Shown piece by piece: positions 46,130 through 55,818 of a stretch of DNA of 64,000 nt. Made by a program: the position numbers and the translations under genes. Within the stretch, counting starts at the first letter, position 1, and each line of letters opens with the position of its first letter. The DNA is from Nostoc sp. UHCC 0702. GTDB taxonomy: Bacteria > Cyanobacteriota > Cyanobacteriia > Cyanobacteriales > Nostocaceae. Location: positions 1,615,409-1,679,408 of the forward strand of contig CP071065.1 in the NCBI GenBank assembly GCA_017164015.1. Reading direction: 5' to 3'. The notes below the pieces were generated by a model. The model did no database searches. It saw only the letters and a program-made list of their open reading frames with translations, and was not told the DNA's origin.

Positions 46130-47431
46130 GTGGGTGTAAAGCTAGGAATACTAGGATTAGGTACTGTAGGCACGGGTACAGTGCAGTTACTACAAGATGC
46201 AGTTGGGCGTCACCCGTTGTTACAGGAAATAGAAATATATCGGGTGGGAGTACGATCGCTCTTTAAACCCCGTGCAGTAGAATTGCCAGAAGGTATCATC
46301 ACAACAGATTTAGAATCAATTGTCAACGATCCGGCGGTGGATATAGTCGTTGAGGTGATGGGGGGACTGGAACCAGCGCGATCGCTCATCCTCCAAGCGA
46401 TCAATAATGGGAAGCATGTAGTTACTGCCAACAAAGCAGCGATCGCTCGTTTTGGGGCAGAAATTTTCACCGCTGCCAATACTGCCGGGGTATATGTCAT
46501 GCTAGAAGCCGCCGTAGGTGGTGGTATACCCGTGATTCAACCCCTGAAGCAATCTTTAAGTGTTAACCGCATTCAAGCAATTACTGGCATAGTTAACGGT
46601 ACAACTAACTACATCCTTACCCGGATGCAAACTGAAGGCAGTAACTTCAGCGATGTCTTGGCTGATGCCCAAAAATTGGGTTACGCTGAAGCTGACCCCA
46701 CCGCTGATGTAGATGGCTTGGATGCAGCAGATAAAATTGCTATCCTGGCATCATTGGGTTTTGGTGGACGCATCCATCTGCAAGATGTGTATTGTGAGGG
46801 AATTCGGCAAGTTAGCAAAACAGATATTGCCTACGCCGACAAATTGGGATTTGTGATTAAATTATTAGCGATCGCTAAAACAACTTCCTCATCCCCCTCA
46901 TCTCCCTCATCTCCCCTCTCAGTTCGAGTCCATCCCACCTTAGTACCCAAAACCCACCCCTTGGCTAGCATTAACGGAGTTAATAACGCCATTTTGGTGG
47001 AAGGTGAACCCATCGGACAAGTGATGTTTTTCGGCCCTGGTGCTGGTGCTGGTGCAACTGCCAGTGCCGTATCTTCTGATATTTTAAATCTGGTTGCTAC
47101 CCTGCAAACCAGTACAGCAAAACCAAATGCTTTATTGGGGTGTAGACATCAACATTACTCTGAAATTGCCCCAATTGCAGAACTCGTGACGCGATTTTAT
47201 GCCAGGTTCCTGACTAAAGATCAGCCCGGAGTTATTGGTAAATTGGGTACTTGCTTTGGCGATTACGGTGTTAGTTTGGAGTCAATTGTCCAAACTGGTT
47301 TTCAGGGAGAACTGGCAGAGATTGTTGTAGTCACCCATGATGTGAAAGAAGGCGACTTTCGCCAGGCCCAAGCAGAAATTCGTGATTTGTCAGCTATAGA
47401 CAGCATTCCCAGCTTACTACGAGTGTTATGA
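46130..47431 (+). CDS. hom: Homoserine dehydrogenase
   Basis: 433 residues from GTG 46130 (MGVKLGILGLGTVG); an upstream TTG at 46100 is less likely. Reduces aspartate semialdehyde to homoserine in Thr/Met synthesis. The N-terminal NAD(P)-binding GLGTVGTGTV is followed by the catalytic domain (about 130-320) with AANKAAIARFG and LGYAEADPTADVDGLDAADK. A C-terminal ACT domain (about 355-430) gives threonine feedback. Residues about 251-264 ([14 protein letters not shown]) are encoded by a TCATCTCCC-type tandem repeat like the intergenic ones and lengthen a surface loop. Confidence 0.95.
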   Translation: MGVKLGILGLGTVGTGTVQLLQDAVGRHPLLQEIEIYRVGVRSLFKPRAVELPEGIITTDLESIVNDPAVDIVVEVMGGLEPARSLILQAINNGKHVVTANKAAIARFGAEIFTAANTAGVYVMLEAAVGGGIPVIQPLKQSLSVNRIQAITGIVNGTTNYILTRMQTEGSNFSDVLADAQKLGYAEADPTADVDGLDAADKIAILASLGFGGRIHLQDVYCEGIRQVSKTDIAYADKLGFVIKLLAIAKTTSSSPSSPSSPLSVRVHPTLVPKTHPLASINGVNNAILVEGEPIGQVMFFGPGAGAGATASAVSSDILNLVATLQTSTAKPNALLGCRHQHYSEIAPIAELVTRFYARFLTKDQPGVIGKLGTCFGDYGVSLESIVQTGFQGELAEIVVVTHDVKEGDFRQAQAEIRDLSAIDSIPSLLRVL

Positions 47432-47572
47432 AAAATATGAAGTATGTACAGTGCCGTTCCCAAACGGTAGGATAAAGGATGGAAATTTCATCAGTCATAC
47501 TTTAGACTTCATACTTCATTTTGTGGCTTAATTTGTTTAGACACAAACTTTATTGCTACTAGGGTAAAAACG

Positions 47573-48652
47573 ATGACAAACAGACCACCTGGCGATCGCG
47601 AGTCATCCCCAGAAAGTGCCCTTGGCTTTGATGAATTCATAGCCATTTTAGTCGCCTTCACTACTATCGGTGGGATTATATTTTGGTCATTTTTCCGTAA
47701 GGATACTGACTGGAACTTCAACAAAGGGCTGTCACCGTTACCGACTCCATCTGCTAACGTTCAACCCAACAATCTCCCGTCACCATCCCCAACTTTTAAG
47801 TCGAAACCAAACCCAGGTTCTAACGTCAACACTTTCCCATCGCCTCCAGATGCAGATGTTGTTGAACCCGACACGATTCAAGCCCCAAATGACCAAGTAA
47901 TTCCTAGACCGGTCTTACCACCTGCTAATGTGACTCCCATCGAGTCAAACAAGACGCAAATGCCTTTGAGTTTATCCAAAGACTTTGAGTCGTCAATCAA
48001 ATCATCACCTTTGCCTTTAGTCTCGCCTGCCAAAAACAAGTCAACCATCCCGCCACCAATTGCCTTTAACGATGTTTCTGGTGACTTTTGGGCAAGTCGT
48101 TTTATTAACGTTCTCTCTTCGCGTGGTATAATAAAAGGCTTTCCAGATTATACTTTTAGACCGAATCAGCCTGTTAACCGTGCCGAATTTGCGGCTATAC
48201 TCCAACAAGCCTTTGAACAAGAGGGTACTAATTCCACCATATCCTTTCAAGATGTTCCAGCAAAATCCTGGGCAATACCAGCAATTAATCGAGCTATTAG
48301 CACTGGATTTTTAAAAGGCTACCCTAACAAAACTTTTAAACCTGAACAAAAGATTTCACGAGTGCAGGTGTTGGTTGCTCTTGTCAGTGGTTTGAATCTC
48401 AAACAACCAGCAACCCCATCCAAGGTTTTAAGTATTTACAAAGATGCTCAAGATATTCCTAAATATGCCACGCTCAAGATAGCAGCTGCCACAGCTAATA
48501 ATCTTGTAATTAACTATCCCGATTCTAAAATTTTTGCTCCCAATAAAGAAGCTACCCGTGCTGAGGTAGCTGCAATGGTTCATCAAGCTTTAGTACGAAC
48601 TGGGAGATTGGAAAGAATTTCATCTCAAAGTATTGTGCAATTGTCACAGTAA
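47573..48652 (+). CDS. SLH-domain envelope protein with N-terminal membrane anchor
   Basis: 359 residues. One membrane segment (about 20-41) is followed by a Pro/Ser-rich linker (about 50-155), then three S-layer-homology repeats (about 160-210, 222-277, 285-345), each with the FxD-x4-WA...G-x2-KG(Y/F)P...F-x-P-x2-x-(V/I)(N/S)RA(E/Q) pattern; the third is more divergent. SLH repeats bind peptidoglycan-linked polymers. The protein likely tethers the inner membrane to the wall. It is not an SLH-porin: no beta-barrel domain. A strong hairpin follows. Confidence 0.85.
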   Translation: MTNRPPGDRESSPESALGFDEFIAILVAFTTIGGIIFWSFFRKDTDWNFNKGLSPLPTPSANVQPNNLPSPSPTFKSKPNPGSNVNTFPSPPDADVVEPDTIQAPNDQVIPRPVLPPANVTPIESNKTQMPLSLSKDFESSIKSSPLPLVSPAKNKSTIPPPIAFNDVSGDFWASRFINVLSSRGIIKGFPDYTFRPNQPVNRAEFAAILQQAFEQEGTNSTISFQDVPAKSWAIPAINRAISTGFLKGYPNKTFKPEQKISRVQVLVALVSGLNLKQPATPSKVLSIYKDAQDIPKYATLKIAAATANNLVINYPDSKIFAPNKEATRAEVAAMVHQALVRTGRLERISSQSIVQLSQ

Positions 48653-48699
48653 GCACTGATGACTGTTGACTGTTGACTAAATTTTGAGTTTAGAGAGAA

Positions 48700-48725
48700 G
48701 CCTCAGCGGTAGCCACCGCTGAGGC
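48700..48725. terminator. Bidirectional hairpin between convergent genes
   Basis: Perfect 11-bp stem GCCTCAGCGGT / ACCGCTGAGGC with loop AGCC, 48 bases after the SLH gene stop and 70 before the CURT1-like gene's end. No long U-tract on either side. Confidence 0.5.
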
Positions 48726-48794
48726 AGTTGTGAATTAAAATTGGAAGGTAGACACCTATAGGGTGGCTTACTGAAAAATAAAACCGCTCAGATA

Positions 48795-49244
48795 TTAAGC
48801 TTCTGGAGCTTGTTTACCAACAACTTGCGATTTGAGGGTTGTAATTTCATTAGTTAGCTCTCGCCTGGTTGAAGCTTTGAGTAAATAACGGTAAACAAAC
48901 CAAGCAGAGTAACCAATACCAATCAATTCAAAGGTTGGTGCTACCAAAGGAATATCATTCAAAGAATCTAATACTGCTAATAGCACCTTAACGGCAACAA
49001 TTGCTCCCACAATTAAGCCAATGCTAACCAGGGGTTGCTTGTACTGATTGAAGAAGTTTCCCACATATTCGGGCAACGTCGCTAAAAAGCCAGAAATTTG
49101 TTCTCCGTATTTTAGCCATTCATCTTGAGACTGTGCAGGAGGCTGAAGTTTGGTAATGGTTCCAGTTTGGCTGTTAATATCTGGCACTGTTGCCTCTTTG
49201 GACTTGGTTTCTGTGAATTCCGGTTCTTGCATTTTCACTTCCAT
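48795..49244 (-). CDS. CAAD/CURT1-domain thylakoid membrane protein
   Basis: 149 residues (ATG 49232 would give 145). A polar N-terminus (1-40), an amphipathic helix (about 42-66), two membrane segments (71-92 and 100-121) and a short charged coil make up the CAAD domain, as in plant CURT1 proteins and cyanobacterial CurT, which bend thylakoid margins. The same domain is also appended to some cyanobacterial aminoacyl-tRNA synthetases. Here it is free-standing, so a thylakoid-shaping role is the best inference. Confidence 0.85.
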   Translation of the reverse strand: MEVKMQEPEFTETKSKEATVPDINSQTGTITKLQPPAQSQDEWLKYGEQISGFLATLPEYVGNFFNQYKQPLVSIGLIVGAIVAVKVLLAVLDSLNDIPLVAPTFELIGIGYSAWFVYRYLLKASTRRELTNEITTLKSQVVGKQAPEA

Positions 49245-50201
49245 AAATTTTGACAGTTGGGTTCTCTAATCCAGACAATTACAACCAAAAGGCTGTTGAT
49301 TAGGCAATGCACTCGTGCATCACACAACTGGGTTTAAGGCATAAAAGGGTTTCATGTCAACCATAATTGCCCTGTAACCTCTACTGCATCAACTACAAGG
49401 TAGACAATCAGTAGAGAATAGAAGTCAGAAGGTGAAGGAGTCGCAGTCTTAGCGCCGCAGCGTCGATTGCGTTAGCGCAGCGTTAGCGACGCAGGAGCGT
49501 CACTGCTGTTAGCGCAGCGGTAGCGTTAGCGAAGCGTTAGCGACGAAGGAGCGTCGGCACGAGCGTCACCCGAAGGGCAGCAGGATTGGTTCAAATCAGC
49601 TTTCTGAGTTCTGCTTTTGTGAATCAACTGGAATCCTCAGGTTGTGATTATCCCATGCTGTGTCAGTTGCTCATAATCGTACTCATTAAAGTACAAATCA
49701 GGCAAAAATCAGACTACCTCTCATTTATACAAGCATAAACAGCGATTTTGTCTGATATTAAAGCTATATTAAGCCGCGATCGCCAATTATCCTATTGATT
49801 CTTGGTATTAATAGATAATAAAAGTTTTGATATTTTCATTAAAACTAGACATAAAAGCTAGTTAATGATATAATATAGTCCCTAATTTGTGGTTTGGTAG
49901 GAAGTAGGGTTAGAGACTTCCAAATAAAAAAAATACTCAATTACTTCTTGTGGGGTGGACATCTTGTCCGCCCTTGGCTATGGGCGGGCGAGACGCCCAC
50001 CCCACAAGATTGGATAATTTATTTGTTGGAAGTCCCTTATTGTATTTGTTCTCGAAAAGCCTAGTGGTCTATCGCATTAATTATCATGCCTGCGAGATCC
50101 CCGACTCCTTCAAGAAGTCGGGGATCTGACCACTTTCACTGTCAACAGTCAGTAGTCATCAGTTTTTTGTATTTGTTTGAACTAGCGCAAGTTAGTTGAG
50201 T
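49245..50201. other. 957-bp intergenic region with GC-rich repeats
   Basis: 49440-49580 is packed with GCGTTAGCGACGCAGGAGCG and GTTAGCGAAGCGTTAGCG units, inverse to those at 10410-10475. 49947-50009 is a long imperfect palindrome (TGGGGTGGACATCTTG... inverse ...GCCCACCCCACAAG). The stretch between is AT-rich. No gene seen. Confidence 0.65.
50095..50127. repeat. Dispersed palindrome, copy 4
   Basis: AGATCCCCGACT / AGTCGGGGATCT hairpin, 75 bases downstream of the pentapeptide gene's stop; may double as its terminator. Confidence 0.75.
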
Positions 50202-50663
50202 CTAGTCCCAATCAGGAAATACTTCACCCTCGCCTTCTCCACCAACCCCGATTCCAGTGTGATAGATGTCAGCATCAGTGATATTCATGTTTTCCATTGA
50301 TGCACCGTACACATTAGAGTCGTAAATTTGAGCGCGAGTAAAATTCACGCTGTTGAGATTGGCTTTCTTGAAATTGACGTTAGTGACTAAAGCTTCTGTT
50401 AAGTTAGCCCCTTTCAAATTAGCGTTGGTGAGATCAGCACCTTCGAGGTTGGCTCCAGAGAGGTTAGCACTTTGGAGATTTGCTCCTCGTAAATCAGCAC
50501 CAATTAAATGAGCGCCACTGAGGTTCACACCTGATAGATTACACCCAGTACATTCCCCAGTTGAAGTTAACCTTTCTAAATCTCGCGAATTCCCAGCGTT
50601 GACTGAGCTAATGAAAAAGAGGGGAGCTGCTAAGGCTAAAGCCGCGAATAGCTTGAGTTTCAT
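50202..50663 (-). CDS. Exported pentapeptide-repeat protein
   Basis: 153 residues. Signal peptide with a VNA site at residue 23. Then about 12-14 pentapeptide repeats of the A(D/N)LXX type (LSGVNLSGAHLIGADLRGAN and onward, about 42-130), which form a right-handed quadrilateral helix. A Cys pair (C38, C41) precedes the repeats. The C-terminus is Gly/Glu-rich and acidic. A clear AAGGGGGA Shine-Dalgarno supports the start. Periplasmic location inferred; function unknown, as for most cyanobacterial pentapeptide proteins. Confidence 0.88.
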   Translation of the reverse strand: MKLKLFAALALAAPLFFISSVNAGNSRDLERLTSTGECTGCNLSGVNLSGAHLIGADLRGANLQSANLSGANLEGADLTNANLKGANLTEALVTNVNFKKANLNSVNFTRAQIYDSNVYGASMENMNITDADIYHTGIGVGGEGEGEVFPDWD

Positions 50664-50974
50664 AATATTCCCCCTTTGCGATTAAATTGCATCCGTTCTT
50701 TCCCTCACACTCTTATTATCTCATGAAATGGCTGGCAAATGCTTATTGCACTCATCAACTAATGATGATGAGAAAAATTTTGCTGGTCATGCCATAAATC
50801 TTATCAGCTCTGGTTAAGAGCGATTTTTGACTAATAAAATCGCCCAAAATCCCATGATTAAAGTACTGTTAAATCTTGTGAATAAATTGCATGATTCTGC
50901 ATAATTTTGTCACTAAGTTTAACCAGTATTTTACTGTTACGAAATGTTACTTTACTAGAGTAATATTTCGTAAT
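50664..50974. other. Intergenic region, nothing recognised
   Basis: 311 AT-rich bases between the pentapeptide gene and the end of the hydrolase gene. Probably carries the promoter of the former. No repeats or hairpins of note. Confidence 0.4.
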
Positions 50975-51838
50975 TTAAAGCACTAAATATTCTTTGATAT
51001 ACTGATTAACTAATTCAGGCTGTTCTTGCTGCACCCAATGCCCGCAACGGGGAATATACTTAATTTGCAGGTCTTTGACATAAGCAGCAGTGTCGTAGGT
51101 GAGTTCCTTACCGAGTGCAGTATCGTTTTCTCCCCAAATCATCAGTGTTGGCACATGCAAAATACCCCAATTTTTATTGGGCATAAACTGCTGTAAATTA
51201 TTGCGATAATAATTCAACATTGCAGCGATCGCACCACGTTTGGCAGCAGCATCTTTATAAGCATTGAGGTCTGCTTGAGTGAAAGCATTTTTATTAACTG
51301 CTGTGCCTTGAAGAGTCTTTTCAATGAGTTGATAGTCTGAAGATTGTAATAAAAATTCTGGTAGCCAAGGTAGCTGGAATAAGAAGATGTACCAACTGCG
51401 TAGCAACTGCTGGGGAGTTAATAAGCCTTGGGCAAACTTGGCAGGATGAGGTAGATTAAGTATAATTAACCGCTCTAGCATCTGGGGGTGAGCATAAGCA
51501 AAAGACCAAGCGATCGCACCTCCCCAATCATGTCCAACTAAAATACACTTGTCGTATCCTAATCCTTTAATTACTCCCTCTACATCTTTAATCAATTCAT
51601 CCATAATATAAGCTGATTGTTCTTGTGGTTTATCACTATCGTTATAGCCACGCAAATCAAGAGCAACGACTTGGAAATACTTAGCAAATTCTGGTATTTG
51701 ATGCCGCCAAGAATACCAAAATTCCGGAAAGCCATGTAACATCAGCATTAAAGGGCCTGCACCTTGGGTAACATAGTGCAGTTTCACCCCATTGGTAGTT
51801 ATATATTCGTGTTTCCAAGAATCTTGTATGACAGACAT
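50975..51838 (-). CDS. Alpha/beta hydrolase, epoxide-hydrolase-like
   Basis: 287 residues. Oxyanion motif HGFPE at 35-39, nucleophile elbow GHDWGG with D104, and catalytic His H267 (CGHWVQQEQP); the acid is likely the Asp in WGENDTAL. Asp rather than Ser as nucleophile, together with HGFPEFWYSW, is the pattern of epoxide hydrolases and haloalkane dehalogenases. A helical lid lies between about 130 and 215. The substrate is unknown. Divergent from the GHL10 gene. Confidence 0.88.
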   Translation of the reverse strand: MSVIQDSWKHEYITTNGVKLHYVTQGAGPLMLMLHGFPEFWYSWRHQIPEFAKYFQVVALDLRGYNDSDKPQEQSAYIMDELIKDVEGVIKGLGYDKCILVGHDWGGAIAWSFAYAHPQMLERLIILNLPHPAKFAQGLLTPQQLLRSWYIFLFQLPWLPEFLLQSSDYQLIEKTLQGTAVNKNAFTQADLNAYKDAAAKRGAIAAMLNYYRNNLQQFMPNKNWGILHVPTLMIWGENDTALGKELTYDTAAYVKDLQIKYIPRCGHWVQQEQPELVNQYIKEYLVL

Positions 51839-51999
51839 ATGTTGTATTTTTTCTAGGTATTAGGTGAGCGTTGTTTCAATCATGTTTAGAGTTTCTCATC
51901 AAAACATCTATTAAGAGACAGTTTTAGTCTGGGAATTTACCTGTAGGTAGATGTTGTTGTCAAGTCAGGAAACTTTCATAAAAGTGAGCAAGTGGCGTT

Positions 52000-53148
52000 A
52001 TGGCAATGGAAATACGTGGTGTCTGGTTGACCACTACCGACAGTAAGGTACTCAGTTCACAGCAACGCATTGCTGAGGCGATGGATTTTCTGGCTGAAAC
52101 TGGGTTTAATGTGGTGTTTCCTGTTGTTTGGAACAAGGGAACCACGCTCTATCCCAGCCAGACAATGCAGCAAACTTTTGGGGTGGAAATTGAGCCTTTG
52201 TTTGTGAGTCGTGACCCTCTAGAAGAAGTAGTTCAACAAGCACGGCGGGTGGGATTAAAAATTATCCCTTGGTTTGAATACGGCTTTGCTAGTTCTTACA
52301 ACTTGAATGGTGGTAAACTTTTAGAGAAGAAACCAGAATGGGCAGCCCGTGACTGTAACGGCAACCTCCTGAAGAAAAACAATTTTGAGTGGTTAAATTC
52401 CCTTGACCCCCAAGTACAAGAATTTTTGTTGAACTTGGTGCTGGAAGTGGTGAATAATTATGATGTTGATGGCATTCAAGGAGACGATCGCTTTCCGGCG
52501 TTACCCTCTGAAGGCGGCTATGACCAAGGAACTGTCAGCCGCTATCAGCAACAGTTTGCTCAAAATCCGCCACAGAACCCCAAAAATCCGCAATGGCTAC
52601 AGTGGCGTGCAGATATCCTCACAGACTACTTGGCGCGTCTTTCCAGCGAAGTGAAAGCGGTTAATTCTAAATTGTTAGTTTCCATGTCTCCTAATATTTA
52701 TGATTGGGGATTTCAGGAATACTTGCAAGACACTCCTGCATGGCTGAAACGGGGACTAGTCGATATTATCCACCCACAAATTTATCGCCGTGAGTTTCAT
52801 AGCTATAAAGCGATCGCTGATCAACTGGTAAATCAGCAGTTCACAGATGCGACTTTACCAAGGTTAGCACCAGGAATTTTAATCAAGCTGGGCAACTACT
52901 CTATTAGTCCAGAATATCTAGTACAGGCAATTGAATACAATCGCCAGCTTGGCATTCAAGGCGAGGTATTCTTTTTTTACGAAGGTTTGCGAGAAAATGA
53001 CAACGCCTTAGCTAAGGTGTTGCGAAATGGCCCCTATGCTCAGTCGGCTGCTTTTCCCACTTTATCAGATTTGAGCCGAAGTGCTGGGAGTAATAAAAGG
53101 TCATCTTCAATTTGGCAACGACTGGCGAGGTTTTGGGGAAATCTTTAG
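52000..53148 (+). CDS. Family 10-like glycosyl hydrolase (DUF187/GHL10)
   Basis: 382 residues. The N-terminus EIRGVWLTTTDSKVL is the hallmark of GHL10 (DUF187) TIM-barrel proteins. Further signatures are GFNVVFPVVWNKGTTLYPS, IIPWFEYGF, DGIQGDDRFP and DIIHPQIYRRE. The family acts on cell-wall or polysaccharide substrates, mostly undefined. No signal peptide is seen here, which is odd for a wall-acting enzyme; cyanobacterial relatives often carry one. Residues 345-382 are a basic Ser-rich tail. Confidence 0.85.
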   Translation: MAMEIRGVWLTTTDSKVLSSQQRIAEAMDFLAETGFNVVFPVVWNKGTTLYPSQTMQQTFGVEIEPLFVSRDPLEEVVQQARRVGLKIIPWFEYGFASSYNLNGGKLLEKKPEWAARDCNGNLLKKNNFEWLNSLDPQVQEFLLNLVLEVVNNYDVDGIQGDDRFPALPSEGGYDQGTVSRYQQQFAQNPPQNPKNPQWLQWRADILTDYLARLSSEVKAVNSKLLVSMSPNIYDWGFQEYLQDTPAWLKRGLVDIIHPQIYRREFHSYKAIADQLVNQQFTDATLPRLAPGILIKLGNYSISPEYLVQAIEYNRQLGIQGEVFFFYEGLRENDNALAKVLRNGPYAQSAAFPTLSDLSRSAGSNKRSSSIWQRLARFWGNL

Positions 53149-53314
53149 CTATAAATACAAGAAGCTTTAAATTATACCCGACAACATGCTTTGTGTTATT
53201 TTTCTTTCTATAAAAGTAATAGTAATTCAAAATAGCAAATTAACAAAGTCAGATTAAACCTGAATTTTCTGGACACAATTGCACAAATTTTTCATTGGAG
53301 AGTCAAGATTTATC

Positions 53315-54745
53315 ATGGAAGGTCTGAGTGAATTTATCAACAAGGCGATGCAAGAGTGGAAAATACCTGGACTAGCGATCGCAATTGTTAAAGATAGTGA
53401 AATAATTTTTTGTGAAGGCTTTGGCAAGCGAGATATAGAACAAAATTTAACTGTTACACCCAAAACTCTCTTCGCCATTGCTTCTTGTACGAAATCTTTT
53501 ACGACAATGGCCATGGGTATTTTGGTAGATCGTGGCAAATTAGATTGGGATAAACCTGTTAGAAATTATCTGCCCTCTTTTAAACTTTATGACTCTTATG
53601 CAACTGAACATATAACACTTCGTGACCTCGTAACTCATCGGTCTGGCTTACCCCGTCACGATGTTATGTGGTACAAAAGTCCCCTCACCCGTAAAGAATT
53701 AATCGAACGCTTACAATATCTCGAACCCACTCACGAATTGCGTAGTGTTTTTCAATATCAAAATTTAATGTACATGACCGCTGGCTACTTAGTTGGTGAA
53801 ATTGCACAGAGTAGCTGGGAAGAATTTGTACAACAGGAAATTTTGAATCCTTTAGAAATGAGAGACAGTAATTTCTCTGTAGATAAATCCCAAACATCTG
53901 ATAATTTTGCACTTACTTATACAGAAAAAGACGACAAAATCGAGAAAATACCCTTTTGTAATGTTGATACTTCTGGGCCAGCAGGTTCGATAAATTCCAA
54001 CGTTGTTGATATGGCTAATTGGATGATACTCCATCTGAATCAGGGTAAGTATGGCGATAAACAAATTATCTCAACAAGTAATTTGAGTCAGATGCACTAT
54101 CCACAAATTGTGATTGGTGAACCACTGGAATATGATGAACTTTTCTATTATTTTTATGGTTTTGGATGGTTTGTTTCCACTTACCGAGGTCATCATTTCG
54201 TTCAGCATAGTGGTAATATTGATGGATTTTCTGCGCGGGTGACTTTGCTACCTCAAGACAAGATTGGTGTAGTAGTTCTGACTAATTTGGATAAACACCC
54301 AGTCATACATACTGTGTCTTATTATGTATGCGATCGCTTACTGAGTTTAGAGGAAGTTCCTTGGAATGAACGAATGAAGAAAAAATATGCTCAAGACAAA
54401 GAAGCTTATGCAAAAGCTAAAGAGCAAATCGCCTCAGCCCGTAAAACTGGCACCCAACCTTCTCATCCTCTAGAAGATTACACAGGTGATTTTGAGCATC
54501 CAGCATACGGAATCTTAACAGTTGCAATTAATGATAACCATTTAACAGCAACTCTTAATTCAATAATTTATAAATTAGAACACTACCATTATGATATTTT
54601 TCTGGAATCTGAAGTATTAGATGAACCACAACTTATATCTTTCTTAACTGATACCAAAGGCAATATTACTAGGCTTAGCATTCCCTTAGAAGCAACTGGG
54701 AAAGAGATTTTATTTACCCGCTTACCTGAAAGCAGTTCTTGTTAA
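53315..54745 (+). CDS. Beta-lactamase-family serine hydrolase (class C / esterase-like) with DUF3471
   Basis: 476 residues from ATG 53315, with GGAGAG upstream; a TTG at 53279 is unlikely. Catalytic motifs are S57-C-T-K60 (nucleophile Ser57), Y148-Q-N150, and HSG in QHSGNIDGF about residue 300 in place of KTG. This is the pattern of class C-like D-aminopeptidase/esterase proteins. The C-terminal beta domain (about 370-470) resembles DUF3471. No signal peptide, so cytosolic. Beta-lactam resistance should not be assumed. Confidence 0.87.
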   Translation: MEGLSEFINKAMQEWKIPGLAIAIVKDSEIIFCEGFGKRDIEQNLTVTPKTLFAIASCTKSFTTMAMGILVDRGKLDWDKPVRNYLPSFKLYDSYATEHITLRDLVTHRSGLPRHDVMWYKSPLTRKELIERLQYLEPTHELRSVFQYQNLMYMTAGYLVGEIAQSSWEEFVQQEILNPLEMRDSNFSVDKSQTSDNFALTYTEKDDKIEKIPFCNVDTSGPAGSINSNVVDMANWMILHLNQGKYGDKQIISTSNLSQMHYPQIVIGEPLEYDELFYYFYGFGWFVSTYRGHHFVQHSGNIDGFSARVTLLPQDKIGVVVLTNLDKHPVIHTVSYYVCDRLLSLEEVPWNERMKKKYAQDKEAYAKAKEQIASARKTGTQPSHPLEDYTGDFEHPAYGILTVAINDNHLTATLNSIIYKLEHYHYDIFLESEVLDEPQLISFLTDTKGNITRLSIPLEATGKEILFTRLPESSSC

Positions 54746-54785
54746 TTTGGATACCAGCATAGAAGCACACCCAAACAGAACACGT

Positions 54786-54911
54786 CTATTTAGCATCAGG
54801 CTGATCCTCTTCATAAACTAACAAGTCCCCTGGTTGACACTTGAGTGCTTTGCAAAGTGCATTCAAGGTAGATTCGTCAATTCTGGTAAAGTGACGACGA
54901 ACTTTTAGTTC
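54786..54911 (-). pseudogene. C-terminal remnant of an XRE-family HTH regulator
   Basis: Minus-strand reading gives LKVRRHFTRIDESTLNALCK, then ALKCQPGDLLVYEEDQPDAK and a stop; the frame is closed by TAG just upstream (54912-54914). The TLNALC(K)AL-x-C-x-PGDLL-x-YEED pattern is the end of a Cro/CI-type HTH domain of about 70 residues. The N-terminal half is missing. The remaining gap to 55067 is AT-rich. Confidence 0.65.
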
Positions 54912-55067
54912 CTAATCAATGGTATTCTAGAGTAGGTATAGGAAAATTATCCAAAAACTATAGATGGCTACTGTCTAAACGTGACAGCTTAAATTTTAAA
55001 ACTGCCATAAAAAATCCTCCGAAACCTTCTGAAAATTTGCTTTTACTTTTAAAATATTTTTAATACC

Positions 55068-55493
55068 GTGAAATCTCAATTGCAAGTACAACAGGTAATT
55101 CAGACTCTTAAACAGGATTTACCGACATTATTTGAAAAAGATATCTCTTACGATATCTATACGCAAGATATCTATTTTCAAGACCCGGTAAACAAATTCA
55201 AGTGGAAATTTAACTATCGCATCATATTTTGGACTTTGCGATTTCATGCGCGGCTATTTTTTAGCCAAATTTACTTTGACTTGCACGAAGTGTATCAGTC
55301 AGCCGAAGACACCATCTTAGCAAAGTGGACAGTTCGCGGAGTTTTACGCGTTCCGTGGAAAGCAAAGGTGTTTTTCAATGGCTATTCTACCTATAAATTC
55401 AATCAAAATAACTTGATATATGAGCATATCGACACCTGGGATCGCAAACCAGGTGAGATTCTACGCCAGTTCTTCCAAAAGGGCGGAAATTAG
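55068..55493 (+). CDS. DUF2358 / NTF2-like conserved protein
   Basis: 141 residues from GTG 55068. The pattern DLPTLFEKDISYDIYTQDIY FQDPVNKF followed by FHARLFFSQIYFDLHEVYQS belongs to DUF2358, an NTF2-like alpha+beta family in cyanobacteria and plastids of plants. No catalytic residues are known. Followed by a long heptamer array. Confidence 0.82.
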   Translation: MKSQLQVQQVIQTLKQDLPTLFEKDISYDIYTQDIYFQDPVNKFKWKFNYRIIFWTLRFHARLFFSQIYFDLHEVYQSAEDTILAKWTVRGVLRVPWKAKVFFNGYSTYKFNQNNLIYEHIDTWDRKPGEILRQFFQKGGN

Positions 55494-55505
55494 CTAACCT
55501 AAACC

Positions 55506-55582
55506 GTCAACAGTCAACAGTCAACAGTCATCAGTCATCAGTCAACAGTCAACAGTCATCAGCCATCAGCCATCAGCCATCA
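55506..55582. repeat. STRR array (GTCAACA / GTCATCA / GCCATCA)
   Basis: About eleven heptamer units of three related kinds. The rest of the gap to 55818 is AT-rich and should hold the promoter of the following gene. Confidence 0.8.
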
Positions 55583-55818
55583 AAACTAGATTCCCCATAC
55601 AGATGGTGACTAACCTTGCCTGTATCTTCAGGAAGATTCTTTATTGTCAACAATTATACGATTTATAACTTAGCGTGTAGATTACTATCTAATTAGTAAA
55701 GTTTTACTTAATTTAGATTTTTTTCAGATTTTATACCTTAAGATTTTCTTTAGATTGTTTACTGCTCCACTATGGTAAGGAGCAAAAAACACGACTAGTT
55801 GCAATGGGGGTATGTGTT

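Noticed and set aside
53315..54745. Antibiotic-resistance beta-lactamase
   Set aside because: The motifs fit the broad serine beta-lactamase-like family, but with HSG instead of KTG and no export signal; an esterase or peptidase role is more likely.
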